41,997 bases of DNA. Source: Halocatena halophila (GTDB lineage Archaea; Halobacteriota; Halobacteria; Halobacteriales; Haloarculaceae). The notes below the pieces were generated by a model. That model had not been told where the DNA came from. It did not search any database and saw only the letters and a list, made by a program, of their open reading frames with translations. Where the stretch lies: assembly GCA_027563145.1 (NCBI GenBank), contig CP071310.1, positions 1 through 41,997 on the forward strand. The letters are read 5' to 3'. A program made the position numbers and the translations under genes. Shown here piece after piece: positions 1 to 6,583 of this stretch. Position 1 is the first letter of the stretch, and each line of letters starts with the position of its first letter.

Positions 1-686
1 GTCGAAACGTCCCTCAATCCTGCCGGAAGATCCCCTGCTGACACGATCCAGTAGCCGTCGCGATCGCGAAGTGCGTCGACGAACTCCGACTGATCGAAAT
101 CGTCTGCCGCAGGATAGTACTGCTCTCCTGGGTTCAAGTACGGTGGATCAAGATAGAACAGCGTCTCGTCGTGATCATACCGATCGAGGACTGTTTGGTA
201 GTCTTCCTTCGCGATGGTGACCTCCTGGAAGCGCTCTACAACCGCATCCAGCGAGTCGATGCTCCCTCGCAGTGACCGGGCTTCGTTGCGCTTACCGGGA
301 CGTTTGAACCCTGCTCGCCGACCTGCCGATCCGCCGTAGGTTGTGTATCGAAGGTAGAACCAGCGGCCTGCGCGTTCGATGTCATCATCTGGGCGCTTTC
401 CAGCGAAAAAATCGTCCTGCCAGTCGTTGTGCACGCTCTCGGAGTAGGGAACCATCCGCAGCCACTCCTGCAGAGCCTCACGCTGCTCGCGAACCGTCCT
501 GAAGAAGTGAACCACATCATCGTCGAGATCGTTGAACACCTCAACGTAGCTTTCAGGTTTGTTCAGAAGTACCGCTGCGCTTCCTCCAAATGGCTCGACG
601 TACCGACGATGGTGGGGGAAGAAACGGAGGATCTGGTTCACATAATAGGTCTTACCGCCGGGGTACGGGAAGGCACTCAACACCAT
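1..686 (-). CDS. dam: D12-class DNA adenine N6-methyltransferase, N-terminal 228 codons (gene wraps past position 1)
   Basis: Transfers methyl groups from SAM to adenine in DNA; probably protects the plasmid from restriction or marks its replication state. Seen: the N-terminus starts VLSAFPYPGGKTYY, the FxGGK SAM-binding motif typical of D12 enzymes, followed by RRYVEPFGGSAAV, and the catalytic LDPPY motif at 138-152. The ATG at 686 sits 24 bases after the stop of the preceding small gene, in the same leftward operon. The frame runs off position 1 and continues without a break from position 41997 to a stop at 41835; the joined product has 282 residues, normal for the family. The specificity cannot be read from the sequence. 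The family assignment is firm; the anti-restriction role is inference. Confidence 0.93.
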   Translation of the reverse strand, partial: MVLSAFPYPGGKTYYVNQILRFFPHHRRYVEPFGGSAAVLLNKPESYVEVFNDLDDDVVHFFRTVREQREALQEWLRMVPYSESVHNDWQDDFFAGKRPDDDIERAGRWFYLRYTTYGGSAGRRAGFKRPGKRNEARSLRGSIDSLDAVVERFQEVTIAKEDYQTVLDRYDHDETLFYLDPPYLNPGEQYYPAADDFDQSEFVDALRDRDGYWIVSAGDLPAGLRDVS

Positions 687-709
687 TGAAGAATCACACC
701 CCCATCCCC

Positions 710-883
710 TCAGTCATCGGTATCACCGATCAGCTTCCGTACACGGATCAGCGCAGACACGTGGCCGGCGAAATACGCCCCTCCGACATCATCCCCTTCT
801 CCAGCGGCTTCATGTTGCTTTTCGCGGTAGTGACGTTCCAGCTCATCGATCTGCTGAACCACCGTGCTGAAGCCGTCAGTCAT
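710..883 (-). CDS. Small acidic protein, 57 residues, unknown function
   Basis: Not recognised. The product begins MTDGFSTVVQQIDELERHYR and is hydrophilic, with a probable N-terminal helix rich in Glu, Gln and Arg (possible short coiled coil), then a Gly/Asp-rich middle and a basic-acidic tail ending IGDTDD. It has no Cys pair and no membrane segment. Its ATG lies inside the end of the upstream 49-residue gene (8-base overlap), and the adenine methyltransferase starts 24 bases after its stop, so it is translated as part of the same operon. The overlapped start and the lack of gaps on both sides are the main support that it is a real gene. Confidence 0.7.
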   Translation of the reverse strand: MTDGFSTVVQQIDELERHYREKQHEAAGEGDDVGGAYFAGHVSALIRVRKLIGDTDD

Positions 884-1025
884 CGTTCAACCCCCGAACC
901 ACCGCAGCAGTCAACAGGAGGATCAACGCGTATTCTTGCCATGACGACATCCATTCAAAATCGGGGAATGTCACAATCACTACCACGAACACAAGCACGC
1001 TGAAGAATGGATCATCGTGGATCAT
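876..1025 (-). CDS. Small membrane protein, 49 residues
   Basis: Not recognised. Two hydrophobic stretches are seen: residues about 7-19 (FFSVLVFVVVIVTF) and about 32-43 (YALILLLTAAVV), separated by the acidic-aromatic loop PDFEWMSSWQE, so it should be a two-pass or hairpin membrane peptide. The ATG overlaps the stop of the upstream zinc-finger gene as ATGA, and its own end overlaps the next gene by 8 bases. This spacing is typical of translationally coupled haloarchaeal operons. Function unknown; a holin-like or membrane-anchoring role could be imagined but nothing in the sequence shows it. Confidence 0.7.
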   Translation of the reverse strand: MIHDDPFFSVLVFVVVIVTFPDFEWMSSWQEYALILLLTAAVVRGLNDD

Positions 1026-1240
1026 GCTTCTTCCTCGTGGATTCGCTCACCCGAGCCGTGTTCCTCTTCGCCAGACAACCAGTCGCCGTCCCGCTTCGCG
1101 TCGTGTTTGCAGTCCTCGCCGCAGAAGTGATATCGGGCGAAGAACGGCTCGGGGGCCTCTCCAGGCTCCTGGACACGGATGTCCCAAGTGATGCTCTCAC
1201 CACACAGCTCTTCGCCGCAGTAGGAACATGGCTCAGTCAT
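1022..1240 (-). CDS. Small zinc-finger protein, 72 residues
   Basis: Probably a zinc-binding mini-protein. Seen: CSYCGEELCG near the N-terminus and FCGEDCKHDAK about 35 residues later, giving two Cys pairs that could bind one zinc, and an acidic tail GEEEHGSGERIHEEEA. The start at 1240 (MTEPCSYC) is preferred to an upstream in-frame ATG because it gives an 8-base overlap with the RPA-associated gene and excludes an Arg-rich stretch that is a shadow of that gene. One of at least six Cys-rich small proteins in this operon. Such proteins are frequent in haloarchaeal viruses and plasmids and are usually of unknown role; DNA, RNA or protein contact is possible. Confidence 0.8.
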   Translation of the reverse strand: MTEPCSYCGEELCGESITWDIRVQEPGEAPEPFFARYHFCGEDCKHDAKRDGDWLSGEEEHGSGERIHEEEA

Positions 1241-1811
1241 GGCTCTCCTCCATCTCTTCGAGGACGTCCAGCGCTGATTCACTATACGCTGATGGGGTGA
1301 TCGCGTACTGCTCGTCAGCCATCGTCGCGTACTCGGTCGGGTGCTCGTCCGCTTTCTCAGCCCGCTCGACCGTCTGCAGTGCCGTTTCGACGACCCACCG
1401 ATCGCGCGTGTCATCGTCGATGATTGAGATCGATTCCGGGCGGATCGAGACGTTCATCTCGCCGTCATCCGTCTCATACGTTCTGGGCTTACCCACGATT
1501 GAGACGTAGACGGGCGGCTCAGCCTCGCGCAACATCGCCGCAGCCTCGGGCTGGTACTGTCCGGCGTACACGAAGAACGTGTCTGTGGGATCTACCACGC
1601 GGCCCTGCCAGTATTCGCTGTCGCCCCCCACGTCCTGGGTCTCGGTGAGCGTCCCCGCAATGAACACCCTGTTCGCTCGCTCGCCGGTGGGCAACAGCCC
1701 GTAGACGGGCGCGCGCTCTTCGTCTGACTCCTTGAATGTGTACGTGATGTCGTTGAACTCCGTGGCGAATACCCGGCGTGCGACCGATCGTGAGGGCTGG
1801 CTCTGAGACAT
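1233..1811 (-). CDS. RPA-associated protein (COG3390-type), 192 residues
   Basis: Partner of the single-stranded DNA-binding protein encoded just upstream. The N-terminal half (about residues 13-120) has the character of an OB-fold: VARRVFATEFNDITYTFKE, PVYGLLPTGERANRVFIAGTL, then the DTFFVYAGQYQPEA segment and YVSIVGKPRTY. The C-terminal part is helical and acidic. In haloarchaeal chromosomes an RPA gene is regularly followed by a COG3390 gene, and the same order is kept here: stop and start share one base (TGATG at 1811). The pair presumably coats single strands made during plasmid replication or conjugative transfer. Family assignment comes from protein character and gene order, not from a search. 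Confidence 0.85.
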   Translation of the reverse strand: MSQSQPSRSVARRVFATEFNDITYTFKESDEERAPVYGLLPTGERANRVFIAGTLTETQDVGGDSEYWQGRVVDPTDTFFVYAGQYQPEAAAMLREAEPPVYVSIVGKPRTYETDDGEMNVSIRPESISIIDDDTRDRWVVETALQTVERAEKADEHPTEYATMADEQYAITPSAYSESALDVLEEMEESHD

Positions 1812-2740
1812 CAGGCAGTCACCTCCAGTTGCTCAAGAGCTTCATCCGCGGACAGTGCACCGAGCTGTTCGAACTCGTCGACGAGAAGATACCGCCCGAA
1901 TTTGGGACCCGTCACCTCGAAATACCGTCCGACAATGTCCGGCTCCATCCGTTCGAGGACAGCGCCGGTGTCCAGCTTGTCTCGGGCGATTTCCTTTGCA
2001 CGGTCGAGCGTGATATCGGTCAGCTCCTCCGTCTGCTCACAGTCGAAGATCACCTCCTGAACGGTGGTGCCGTCGTCGAGCACGCCCTTGATGCGGAGAT
2101 CGAACTCACCGTCGACCTCGCCGTGTTCCGAACAGCGCCCGTTCTGCAACACGCGCGTACAATCGTCCGTGGGACAGCGCTTGACCAGTCCACTGCCGCG
2201 CTGGATGTCCACCAGTGCGCCTGTCTGATCGTCGTGATCGTTGCCAGGCTCGATGTCCTCCTCGATCTCGGTGATCGACGTCGTGCGGTTGAGTTTGATC
2301 GAATATCGCCCCTCGTACTCATCCGTGACGACATTCGAGAGCTCGTACACCGAGTCCTCCTCGAGCTCGGCGAGGTCGCTCGTCGCAAACGAGACGAACT
2401 TGATTCGACCGGATTCGTCGCCGAGCAACCCGACCTGCGCGATAGCGTCACTGCGGGGCTCCCACAACTCGACGACTTTCACGCGCACGTCGATCCACTG
2501 TTCGTCCTCGTCGATCGTCGCGACATCGACGTGATTGTTCGAACGGGGATCGAGGTCGTCATGGTTGAGATCAGCCTCCTCGCGATAGTTCTCGATAAGC
2601 GAGCGCTGCGCCTCTTCTGGAGGAATTCGATACTTTGAGACAAGTGTCTCAAGACGCGACTCAATCGCGTCCACATCGAGATCGAGATGCTCGTCGAACT
2701 GAGCATGCACTGATTTCGCCTGTTGTGTTAGGTCTTCCAT
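1811..2740 (-). CDS. rpa: Replication protein A (single-stranded DNA-binding protein), 309 residues
   Basis: Binds single-stranded DNA during replication, repair or transfer. Seen: a helical N-terminus (MEDLTQQAKSVHAQFDEHLD), then OB-fold segments (IDVRVKVVELWEPRSDAIAQ, VGLLGDESGRIKFVSFAT, YELSNVVTDEYEGRYSIKLN), and a zinc finger at about residues 190-210 (CPTDDC..VLQNGRCSEHGEVDG), followed by another OB-like part. This order matches haloarchaeal RPA. The start at MEDL (2740) is chosen over an in-frame ATG 13 codons upstream, because the extension would enter the tRNA-like element at 2772-2820. The gene heads the rightmost part of the leftward operon segment that runs through the two methyltransferases. 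Confidence 0.92.
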   Translation of the reverse strand: MEDLTQQAKSVHAQFDEHLDLDVDAIESRLETLVSKYRIPPEEAQRSLIENYREEADLNHDDLDPRSNNHVDVATIDEDEQWIDVRVKVVELWEPRSDAIAQVGLLGDESGRIKFVSFATSDLAELEEDSVYELSNVVTDEYEGRYSIKLNRTTSITEIEEDIEPGNDHDDQTGALVDIQRGSGLVKRCPTDDCTRVLQNGRCSEHGEVDGEFDLRIKGVLDDGTTVQEVIFDCEQTEELTDITLDRAKEIARDKLDTGAVLERMEPDIVGRYFEVTGPKFGRYLLVDEFEQLGALSADEALEQLEVTA

Positions 2741-2771
2741 TGGACTTTCACGGCGGTTGAGGACGCCACCC

Positions 2772-2820
2772 AAACGCACCGGAGGGATCGAACCTCCGTA
2801 TCGCCACCACGCGTGCGCGT
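2772..2820 (-). ncRNA. tRNA-like T-arm/acceptor element A
   Basis: Intergenic element between the aspartoacylase-like and RPA genes. On the minus strand it holds a perfect five-pair stem GGAGG/CCTCC (2793-2797, 2781-2785) closing the seven-base loop TTCGATC, which is the canonical tRNA T-arm. Flanking it, GCGCAC (2813-2818) can pair with GTGCGT (2774-2779), one pair being G-U, like a short acceptor stem. Anticodon and D arms are missing. It resembles element B at 39857-39901 and the acceptor/T-arm part of the RNA at 27883-28059. It could be a processing site for RNase P or tRNase Z between cistrons, or a recombination core derived from a tRNA gene end; both are inference. Confidence 0.45.
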
Positions 2821-2851
2821 TAGTTGCAAACGATTCGTCACTCAGTATCAG

Positions 2852-3655
2852 TCATTGCGCGAGTGAAGGTGTAGGAGCAATCTGGCCTATCTTGTCAGCT
2901 GCGTAGCCCAGCTGGCGCTCGTAGCCATTTGCGGACATCAACACCGGGTAGAACGGCGTCTCCGCCGTCTGAGTGATGCCGTCGATCATGGCGTACGCCG
3001 TGCCTGCGCCAACTCGTTCAAAATTCTCGACCAATACCGAACAGTCAGAGCCGTCCCGTTTCGGAATCGGTTCCCGGAGTTCGAACATCGGCGTCTCTCG
3101 TGGTTCGCATGACTCACCGGCCACCGACCCCGTTGCTCGCAGAAAGTCCATCACGAGGGTGTGGGCGTACTCAACTGCCTCAGCACTGCCTTGGTACCCA
3201 CACTCGACTTCGATCACGTCGACGAAACTCGCCAGCGCATCACCAACGATCGATCCGACTTCTACCAGAGCGTCTACCGTGAGCTGTGGACAGATCTCAC
3301 GAGCGTTCGGTCCCGTCTCGTCGACGATCGCAAACGGGCGACCGTACGACTGCGTCGAATGCATCGACAAGGTGGTGCAGTCGTTGATCTCAGTCAGTAG
3401 CTCGTGTGCCAGCCGTGTTTCGTAGGCGTCAGACCCGGGATCGCCTGGGAACACGCGGTTCAAATCGGTCTCCGTGTACCGGACTCCTTGCGCGAGGGCG
3501 CGCTCGTTTGCGATGATGAGCTTCACCGGCCGTGTTACCGATGGAGGATCAGCGAGCACACGCTCGATCGCACGGACACCGCACGGCTCGTCGCCGTGGA
3601 TCCCCCCGACAACAGCGAGTTCGGGTTCGCCGTCGCCCAGTTGTTCGACCATCAT
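2852..3655 (-). CDS. Aspartoacylase/succinylglutamate desuccinylase-family zinc hydrolase, 267 residues
   Basis: Zinc-dependent amide hydrolase of the M14-like AstE/AspA family, which removes acyl groups from amino acids. Seen: GGIHGDEPCG at about residues 17-26, which supplies the His and Glu zinc ligands, the Arg-Asn-type segment ANERAL..GVRYTETDLNRVFPGD, and SMHSTQSYG with the third zinc ligand His at about residue 98; VECGY further on fits the catalytic Glu region. Full length for the family. It starts inside the stop of the upstream zinc-finger gene (ATGATG, where the first ATG overlaps TGA). Its presence in an operon of DNA-handling genes is unexpected; a role in small-molecule metabolism or in removing a protein or nucleotide modification is open. 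Confidence 0.85.
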   Translation of the reverse strand: MMVEQLGDGEPELAVVGGIHGDEPCGVRAIERVLADPPSVTRPVKLIIANERALAQGVRYTETDLNRVFPGDPGSDAYETRLAHELLTEINDCTTLSMHSTQSYGRPFAIVDETGPNAREICPQLTVDALVEVGSIVGDALASFVDVIEVECGYQGSAEAVEYAHTLVMDFLRATGSVAGESCEPRETPMFELREPIPKRDGSDCSVLVENFERVGAGTAYAMIDGITQTAETPFYPVLMSANGYERQLGYAADKIGQIAPTPSLAQ

Positions 3656-3918
3656 TGGCGGATCTCCATCCGAATATCGCTGATGATCCAGCGGTCAAGG
3701 GAACCACCCATCAACACCCAGTGACCGGCTATACGCCGCCAGTCGACATGTTCGTCAGAGACTTCCTCACCGACTATACGCGCATCATCGAATGAGGGCA
3801 GGCAGGCCAAACAGATGAGCTGCTGACCTCCACCATGCTCCGTTAGTTCAACGTAGCGGAGATGGCGTTCACCGCCACAGTTCGTGCAGTGACGGTCACC
3901 ACTGGAGCTAACTGTCAT
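3652..3918 (-). CDS. Small zinc-finger protein, 88 residues
   Basis: Cys-rich mini-protein of unknown role. Seen: CTNCGG at residues 11-16 and ICLACLP at about 35-41, two CxxC pairs that can hold one zinc, followed by an acidic helix and a Trp-rich C-terminus (VDWRRIAGHWVLMGGSLDRWI). Its ATG overlaps the stop of the upstream 126-residue gene as ATGA, and its stop overlaps the start of the aspartoacylase-like gene. The zinc-ribbon fold suggests binding to nucleic acid or protein. No relative was recognised by eye. Confidence 0.8.
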   Translation of the reverse strand: MTVSSSGDRHCTNCGGERHLRYVELTEHGGGQQLICLACLPSFDDARIVGEEVSDEHVDWRRIAGHWVLMGGSLDRWIISDIRMEIRQ

Positions 3919-4295
3919 CCTGACACCCCATCAGAGACCCATGAATCGTCGAGGCCTGCCCGACGATCGAACTCCTCGACACTCATCTCCTCCAGGATAT
4001 GGCACAGCCGCGGGCCCGTGACGGTCCCCTGTTCCGACTGGCTATATTCGCCAGTGCAGCGCTCGCAGATGGACCAAAACGGCTTGAGGTCAGACCGCCG
4101 GCTGATGTGCCACCGCTCGCCCTCCTTCTGGATGGGTGTGAAGCACTGTGGTCGGATCTTCTCCTGTCCGAAGGCTTCAGCATCGATCGGGTGGCAGATC
4201 CGGTTGCGCTGATGTGGTTTTCTCCGGCAGACCAGCTCGTTCCCTTCCTGGTCGACGACCTCGCCATCGACAACCTGGGGATCGCCGATGATCAT
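3915..4295 (-). CDS. Cys/His-containing protein, 126 residues, unknown
   Basis: Not recognised. The product begins MIIGDPQVVDGEVVDQEGNE, then carries VCRRKP, RICHPID, IRPQCFTP and SICERCTGEY. The last CxxC with the scattered earlier Cys and His suggests a metal site. The C-terminus is acidic and helical. The start at 4295 is chosen because it overlaps the upstream stop as ATGA; a GTG five codons earlier is the alternative. It lies in the middle of the chain of coupled small genes. A role in DNA metabolism is suggested only by the neighbours. Confidence 0.7.
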   Translation of the reverse strand: MIIGDPQVVDGEVVDQEGNELVCRRKPHQRNRICHPIDAEAFGQEKIRPQCFTPIQKEGERWHISRRSDLKPFWSICERCTGEYSQSEQGTVTGPRLCHILEEMSVEEFDRRAGLDDSWVSDGVSG

Positions 4296-4402
4296 TGCTG
4301 GATCACCCACAGCGATGGAAGCTCAACACCGCAATTCAGGCATTTCGCGATACCAACGCCAGTGTCTGCGTCGAAGCCCTCGTGATATCGGTGATCGCAC
4401 AT
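4292..4402 (-). CDS. Mini zinc-binding peptide, 36 residues
   Basis: Very short gene with the ends MCDHRYHEGFDADTG and VELPSLWVIQQ. It has CxxH at the N-terminus and CLNCG at residues 21-25, which together could bind one zinc ion, so it may fold as a single minimal zinc finger. The ATG follows the previous stop directly (TGA at 4403-4405, ATG at 4400-4402), and its own stop overlaps the next start as ATGA. The precise coupling on both sides is the reason to call so short a frame a gene. Confidence 0.65.
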   Translation of the reverse strand: MCDHRYHEGFDADTGVGIAKCLNCGVELPSLWVIQQ

Positions 4403-4615
4403 TCACTGATCACCCTCGATAGGATTATTGTCCAACTCGTGGAGTGCATCGATCAACTCCCCGCAAAAGTCACCGAACCGGTCGGTGCCGAGTTCGGCGT
4501 ACCGGCCCTCTTCGTTCCACTTTTCGATGCCAAGCGATATCACAACCGACAGCGTGTCGAGATCATCAATTGTCCCCTCGAACTCCACACACGCCGTGGG
4601 AGCGTTCTCGCGCAT
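4403..4615 (-). CDS. Small acidic protein, 70 residues, unknown
   Basis: Not recognised. The product starts MRENAPTACVEFEGTIDDLD and ends LHELDNNPIEGDQ; it is strongly acidic, which is typical of halophile cytoplasmic proteins, with two Cys not arranged as a zinc site and probable helices in the second half. Start and upstream stop share one base (TAATG at 4615). The next small gene follows without a gap. It might be an adaptor or inhibitor, as small acidic phage and plasmid proteins often are, but nothing proves this. Confidence 0.7.
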   Translation of the reverse strand: MRENAPTACVEFEGTIDDLDTLSVVISLGIEKWNEEGRYAELGTDRFGDFCGELIDALHELDNNPIEGDQ

Positions 4616-4803
4616 TAGAACACACCTCCTTGGTCAACGGCAGCCTCCAAGCATCCACCCGTTGTGCTGATGTCAGTCTGCATGTCCATCTGATACCAGC
4701 CTGACCCACCACAGCGGACACACGAGTACGTCTCTGTCACGCTCTCGCCACTCTCAATTGCCTTTGTGAGCTCAACTGCACCACCGCACTCACATCGCAA
4801 CAT
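4615..4803 (-). CDS. Zinc-ribbon mini-protein, 62 residues
   Basis: Small zinc-ribbon protein. Seen: LRCECGG at residues 2-8 and YSCVRCGGSGWYQMD at about 26-40, that is CxC plus CxxC with the Gly-Ser-Gly turn common in zinc ribbons. A further Cys lies near the C-terminus. The ATG at 4803 shares a base with the stop of the clamp-like gene (TGATG); the GTG one codon upstream is less likely. It may accompany the clamp-like protein because the two are directly coupled, but the partner is unknown. Confidence 0.75.
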   Translation of the reverse strand: MLRCECGGAVELTKAIESGESVTETYSCVRCGGSGWYQMDMQTDISTTGGCLEAAVDQGGVF

Positions 4804-5510
4804 CACTCCTCACCCCCTGCGATGAGAGGAGCGATCAGGTGCTGACCGAACACGCTGCCATCGACCCACCCAATCGCCAACGGGCGTGAGTCACACACGT
4901 AGAGCCGATAGCCGTCCGTTTCTGGGATCGCCTCCACCGCGTCATGGATCGCCGCTTGGCTGAAAACAGCTGTCTCGCACGACGGAGTGTGATCGGCTTC
5001 GAACGTGTGCATTCCCTCCACGTTTCCTTCCAGCCGTGAGGCAACGCTCACCGCCCCGCCCTCCGCAACGATCGAATAGTGATCGCCTGCAGGCAGTGTG
5101 AACAGCTGCTCGATATCCTCGTGTCGACCAAGCATGAGCGTCGACTGCTCGTCATCCGCGTAGCGCGTCACTTCCGATGGAAAATCGCCGACCGACTTCG
5201 TGAAACGCGCTATCCCTTGCTCGGTGGAGATTTCCAGACCCCCGTCGTCGAGAGCAATCTCTCCATCCTCCTCGCCGATGAGATCGACGAGAAAGTCGCC
5301 GTACGGGAGATTGTACGCCGTGTCGCTATGGAGCTCTTGCCCCACTGGGATACGCATCCCGACGCCGCACGCGTTCGAGTGGAAGTGTGCCCCGAGTTCG
5401 AGCCATCCGTGATTGATCCGCGCACGGATACGCTCCATCTCTCCGAGGGGGCCGGCAGCTGATGCGAGCTGCCGCCGTGTAATGGTACCTTGGCACTCTG
5501 ATGACGGCAT
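4803..5510 (-). CDS. Divergent sliding-clamp-fold (PCNA/beta-clamp-like) protein, 235 residues
   Basis: Tentatively a DNA clamp-fold protein. The protein has two repeats of the clamp pattern: DFLVDLIGEEDGEIALDD..LEISTEQGIARFTKSVGDFP resembles a clamp domain including the dFP turn seen in bacterial beta clamps, and VFSQAAIHDAVEAIPETDGYR..DSRPLAIGWV...HLIAPLI resembles the last clamp domain that ends in P-l-I and the APRI-like tail of PCNA. Length is close to archaeal PCNA (about 245). It would ring DNA and tether a polymerase or nuclease. The operon with RPA and methyltransferases fits. The pattern is read by eye and weak; it may be an unrelated beta-rich protein. Its start overlaps the 31-residue gene upstream (TGATG). 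Confidence 0.45.
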   Translation of the reverse strand: MPSSECQGTITRRQLASAAGPLGEMERIRARINHGWLELGAHFHSNACGVGMRIPVGQELHSDTAYNLPYGDFLVDLIGEEDGEIALDDGGLEISTEQGIARFTKSVGDFPSEVTRYADDEQSTLMLGRHEDIEQLFTLPAGDHYSIVAEGGAVSVASRLEGNVEGMHTFEADHTPSCETAVFSQAAIHDAVEAIPETDGYRLYVCDSRPLAIGWVDGSVFGQHLIAPLIAGGEE

Positions 5511-5605
5511 CAGAAGAACTCACCCCGTTTAACATCGTATGCGACCTTGACGATCGCGACGAACGCCGCGACAGCGTTCAACCAGAAAGGGGTGTCTTCG
5601 TACAT
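5510..5605 (-). CDS. Very small membrane peptide, 31 residues
   Basis: Short frame with the N-terminus MYEDTPFWLNAVAAFVAIVK. It has one hydrophobic stretch (about residues 7-20) followed by a short charged tail ending KRGEFF, so it could be a single-pass membrane peptide. Its stop shares one base with the start of the clamp-like gene (TGATG at 5510). The coupling to a clear gene is the main support; no relative is recognised. Confidence 0.5.
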   Translation of the reverse strand: MYEDTPFWLNAVAAFVAIVKVAYDVKRGEFF

Positions 5606-5644
5606 TATCGCTCCCCCGCAACGGCGCGAGCGATGGTTTCTTTG

Positions 5645-5749
5645 CTATACCTCGCCAATTCGCAGCTGGTTTTCTCGATTCGCATTGGTTTCGAACCTGA
5701 GAAAGCCGTTCTCGTGGGGTGTCTCCAGCACCCCACCACATTCCTTCAT
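5645..5749 (-). CDS. Possible first gene of the leftward operon, 34 residues
   Basis: Short frame beginning MKECGGVLETPHENGFLRFE. It would be the first gene after a leftward TATA-like box (TTTATTA on the minus strand, 5797-5803), whose expected transcription start is near 5770, about 20 bases before this ATG. Beyond that placement, little supports it: no motif except one Cys, and the 39 bases to the next gene show no overlap. It could instead be untranslated leader. Confidence 0.3.
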   Translation of the reverse strand: MKECGGVLETPHENGFLRFETNANRENQLRIGEV

Positions 5750-5796
5750 GTAACAACCAGCCTGGCTCTTCCCAATTACATGTGGGATGGCCATGA

Positions 5797-5858
5797 TAAT
5801 AAACCTTTGGGCATATCCACAGTGGTATACAACGGTGGCAATGACCAAAGGCTTATTA
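5797..5858. promoter_or_regulatory. Divergent promoter with a 14-bp inverted repeat
   Basis: TAATAAACCTTTGG (5797-5810) and CCAAAGGCTTATTA (5845-5858) form a 14-bp inverted repeat with one mismatch and a 34-bp spacer. Each arm carries a TATA-like sequence reading outward: CTTATTA on the plus strand ends 24 bases before the ATG at 5882, and TTTATTA on the minus strand points into the long leftward operon. One protein bound to both arms could control both directions; the winged-helix product of the 5882 gene is the obvious candidate. Confidence 0.6.
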
Positions 5859-5881
5859 CCAAATAGTGACTGTCTTGTAAT

Positions 5882-6145
5882 ATGGGATCAGGAGACGATA
5901 GAGAGCATAACGAGGCGGGACACTTTGTCGAAGAATATCCGCTAACAGTTGTGATGGATGTGTTCGATGCGGTCGAAGGCCCCGCGATAATCACCGCAGA
6001 TGTCGTGGACGAACTGGAGTGTGGCCGCGAGACTGCGCGACAAAAACTCCTCGCACTGGAAAAGGAGGGCCGCATCAAAGGTCGAAAGAAAGGCCGCGTC
6101 ACGTTATGGTGGCCGGCTGATGATGAGGCAGAGGACAATGGATAG
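5882..6145 (+). CDS. Winged-helix DNA-binding regulator, 87 residues
   Basis: Probable transcription regulator. Seen: residues about 22-75 fit a winged helix: TVVMDVFDAVEGPAIITADV, the recognition-helix region DELECGRETARQKLLALEKE, and a basic wing GRIKGRKKGRVTLWWPAD. Such single-domain regulators are common on haloarchaeal plasmids. It lies right behind a symmetrical divergent promoter and so is likely to regulate itself and the leftward operon. The ATG is 24 bases from the TATA-like box, giving a leaderless message. Its last codons overlap the next gene by 8 bases (ATG at 6138). Confidence 0.8.
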   Translation: MGSGDDREHNEAGHFVEEYPLTVVMDVFDAVEGPAIITADVVDELECGRETARQKLLALEKEGRIKGRKKGRVTLWWPADDEAEDNG

Positions 6146-6578
6146 CAGTGTTGCAAGCCAGATCGAGCAATGGGAGAGCAGAGACCACCTTATTCTATCA
6201 CCGACAGCAGAGAGCTGCGCTGCCGGTGTGGCGAACGTTGGACAGCACGACGGCGAAACAATTTACGAGGGAGTCACCGCTGTCGGTGACAAAGTCCAGA
6301 TCCACGGTGATCGATGCAGCTGCAATCATGAACGTGACGACTCCAAAACTGATCGAGGGACCCCATTTGGGCAAGCTTGGAGGAATCGGCTTGCTGCGAG
6401 TTGTGAACACCAAAGAGCGGTGGAAACAGCCCGATACCTCGGTGGACGGTGCGACTGCGGTGCAACCCAGCATATCGTCCATGATCACACGATCCAGTAC
6501 GATGTGACGATTATGCGGACATTCGAATGCTTGAACTGTGGGGCTCCGCGAGAGAAGCCCACAAACCTGGGGGTGTAA
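6138..6578 (+). CDS. Cys-rich probable zinc protein, 146 residues
   Basis: Not recognised by family. After the N-terminal MDSSVASQIEQWESRDHLIL, the protein holds GDRCSCNHE, an isolated CEHQ, GRCDCGATQHIVHDH and FECLNCGAPRE, that is several CxC or CxxC and His residues that could bind two zinc ions. The start at 6138 overlaps the regulator gene by 8 bases. The membrane-protein gene follows after 5 bases, so three genes form one rightward operon. A role in nucleic-acid binding is possible; the protein is otherwise hydrophilic. Confidence 0.75.
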   Translation: MDSSVASQIEQWESRDHLILSPTAESCAAGVANVGQHDGETIYEGVTAVGDKVQIHGDRCSCNHERDDSKTDRGTPFGQAWRNRLAASCEHQRAVETARYLGGRCDCGATQHIVHDHTIQYDVTIMRTFECLNCGAPREKPTNLGV

Positions 6579-6583
6579 TCGCT

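Noticed and set aside
1778..2638. 286-codon plus-strand frame opposite RPA
   Set aside because: Shadow of the RPA gene, which has clear domains and coupled starts.
2772..2820. A complete tRNA gene around the T-arm
   Set aside because: No anticodon arm or D arm upstream; sequence upstream is the end of a coding gene. Kept as a tRNA-like element only.
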